Origin: Candidatus Rokuibacteriota bacterium
Lineage (GTDB): Bacteria; Methylomirabilota; Methylomirabilia; Rokubacteriales; JACOUJ01
Assembly: GCA_016177865.1 (NCBI GenBank)
Contig: JACOUJ010000243.1
Location: 1 to 6,417, forward strand
Direction of reading: 5' to 3'
Length of the DNA: 6,417 bases
Under the pieces are notes generated by a model, which saw nothing but the letters and a program-made list of their open reading frames with translations, had not been told where the DNA came from and made no database searches. This document shows, one piece after another, positions 5,891 to 6,417 of this stretch. Both the position numbers and the translations under genes were made by a program. Within the stretch, counting starts at the first letter, position 1; each line of letters opens with the position of its first letter.

Positions 5891-6417
5891 TTAGCTGAGG
5901 AGGGCCAGCTCGCGGACCTTGGCCTGAATGTCTTCGCTTCGGACCAGGGCTTCGCCGACGAGAACGGCGTGGGCGCCGGCCTGAACGACGGCGAGGACAT
6001 CGTCCCGCGTGAAGAGACCGCTTTCGCTCACGCGGAGAATCCCCGGAGGGATCAGGGGGAGGAGCTCCAGGCTCGGGCGGAGGCCCGTCTCGAAGCTCTG
6101 GAGGTCCCGATTGTTCACGCCGACAAGCGGGGCCCCCGCATCCAGGGCGCGCTCCAGCTCCGCCCGGGTGTGGACTTCCACGAGCGCCGCAAGGCCGAGC
6201 CCCTTGGCCGCCTGGCGGAGGTCGCGGAGCCGCGCCGGGTCCAAGACGGCGACGATCAGGAGGATCGCATCGGCGCCCCGCGCGCGCGACTCCCACAGCT
6301 GATACTCCTCCAGAATGAAGTCCTTCCTGAGGAGCGGCAATGTGACGGCCTGGCGGACCGCCGCCAAGTCTTCGAGGGTGCCTTGAAAGAACGGGGCATC
6401 GGTCAGAACGGAGAGCG
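5891..6417 (-). CDS. trpC: Indole-3-glycerol phosphate synthase TrpC, 5' end off the window
   Basis: TrpC closes the indole ring, turning carboxyphenylamino-deoxyribulose phosphate into indole-3-glycerol phosphate with loss of CO2 and water. The frame is open to the window edge, giving 174 visible residues of an expected ~255-270. The N-terminal third, with the first catalytic lysine of the usual 'EVKxASPS' motif, is missing. Visible landmarks are SVLTDAPFFQGTLEDL, the catalytic-lysine motif LLRKDFI, ADAILLIVAVL, LVEVHT with its conserved glutamate, VGVNNRDLQSFE, RVSESGLF and the phosphate-binding VLVGEALVRSED. A TTG at 6367 could be mistaken for a start, but it codes for an internal leucine within conserved sequence. 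It is not fused to trpF. The layout predicts trpD, trpG and/or trpE further upstream, beyond the right edge. Confidence 0.96.
   Translation of the reverse strand, partial: LSVLTDAPFFQGTLEDLAAVRQAVTLPLLRKDFILEEYQLWESRARGADAILLIVAVLDPARLRDLRQAAKGLGLAALVEVHTRAELERALDAGAPLVGVNNRDLQSFETGLRPSLELLPLIPPGILRVSESGLFTRDDVLAVVQAGAHAVLVGEALVRSEDIQAKVRELALLS

Noticed and set aside
5625..6296. Minus-strand open frame of 223 codons overlapping trpC and trpF in another frame
   Set aside because: The product is dominated by Pro, Gly, Arg and Ser. It is a frame shadow of two conserved genes.
6365..6367. TTG at 6367 as the start of trpC
   Set aside because: Conserved TrpC sequence (SVLTDAPFFQGTLEDL) continues upstream to the window edge, so this is an internal leucine codon.
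1..6417. Novel defence, mobile or RNA-based system
   Set aside because: Every base except short junctions and one 59-base gap belongs to a recognised core gene. I found no repeats, integrase, tRNA or structured-RNA signature.

Overview
The window is a compact, single-strand stretch of core metabolism from a GC-rich, diderm (Gram-negative-type) bacterium. All supported genes lie on the minus strand. In transcription order they are trpC (5' end off the window), trpF, trpB, trpA, accD, folC and lptD (3' end off the window). The presence of lptD implies an outer membrane with LPS. The block trpF-trpB-trpA-accD-folC is an arrangement I know from several proteobacterial lineages, including deltaproteobacteria such as Geobacter. 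The high GC and protein style would also fit NC10/Rokubacteria-like soil or groundwater lineages. I cannot fix the taxon from this sequence alone.

Region by region: positions 6417-5264 carry the end of indole-3-glycerol-phosphate synthase (trpC) and all of phosphoribosylanthranilate isomerase (trpF). Positions 5271-3254 carry both tryptophan synthase subunits (trpB, trpA). Positions 3247-2384 carry the acetyl-CoA carboxylase beta subunit (accD), and 2387-1122 the folylpolyglutamate/dihydrofolate synthase (folC). After a 59-base AT-rich gap comes lptD, the LPS outer-membrane translocon, from 1062 to the left edge. Gene junctions are extremely tight: 12-base gap, 8-base overlap, 4-base overlap, 6-base gap, 4-base overlap, then the single 59-base gap. 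This points to one polycistronic unit with translational coupling, at least through folC.

Together trpC, trpF, trpB and trpA cover the last steps from phosphoribosylanthranilate to tryptophan. AccD starts fatty-acid (and so lipid A) synthesis, FolC finishes folate, and LptD exports LPS. Folate and tryptophan share chorismate as precursor, so the trp/fol linkage makes metabolic sense, although that is inference.

The one clear anomaly is in lptD. The reading frame breaks at a run of five G (minus strand; C at 432-436). Removing one base restores a continuous, convincing LptD sequence to the window edge. This is either a homopolymer sequencing error or a real frameshift. I saw no mobile element, CRISPR, RNA gene or convincing terminator, and no evidence of a previously undescribed system. 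There is no stretch above 300 bases without a gene.
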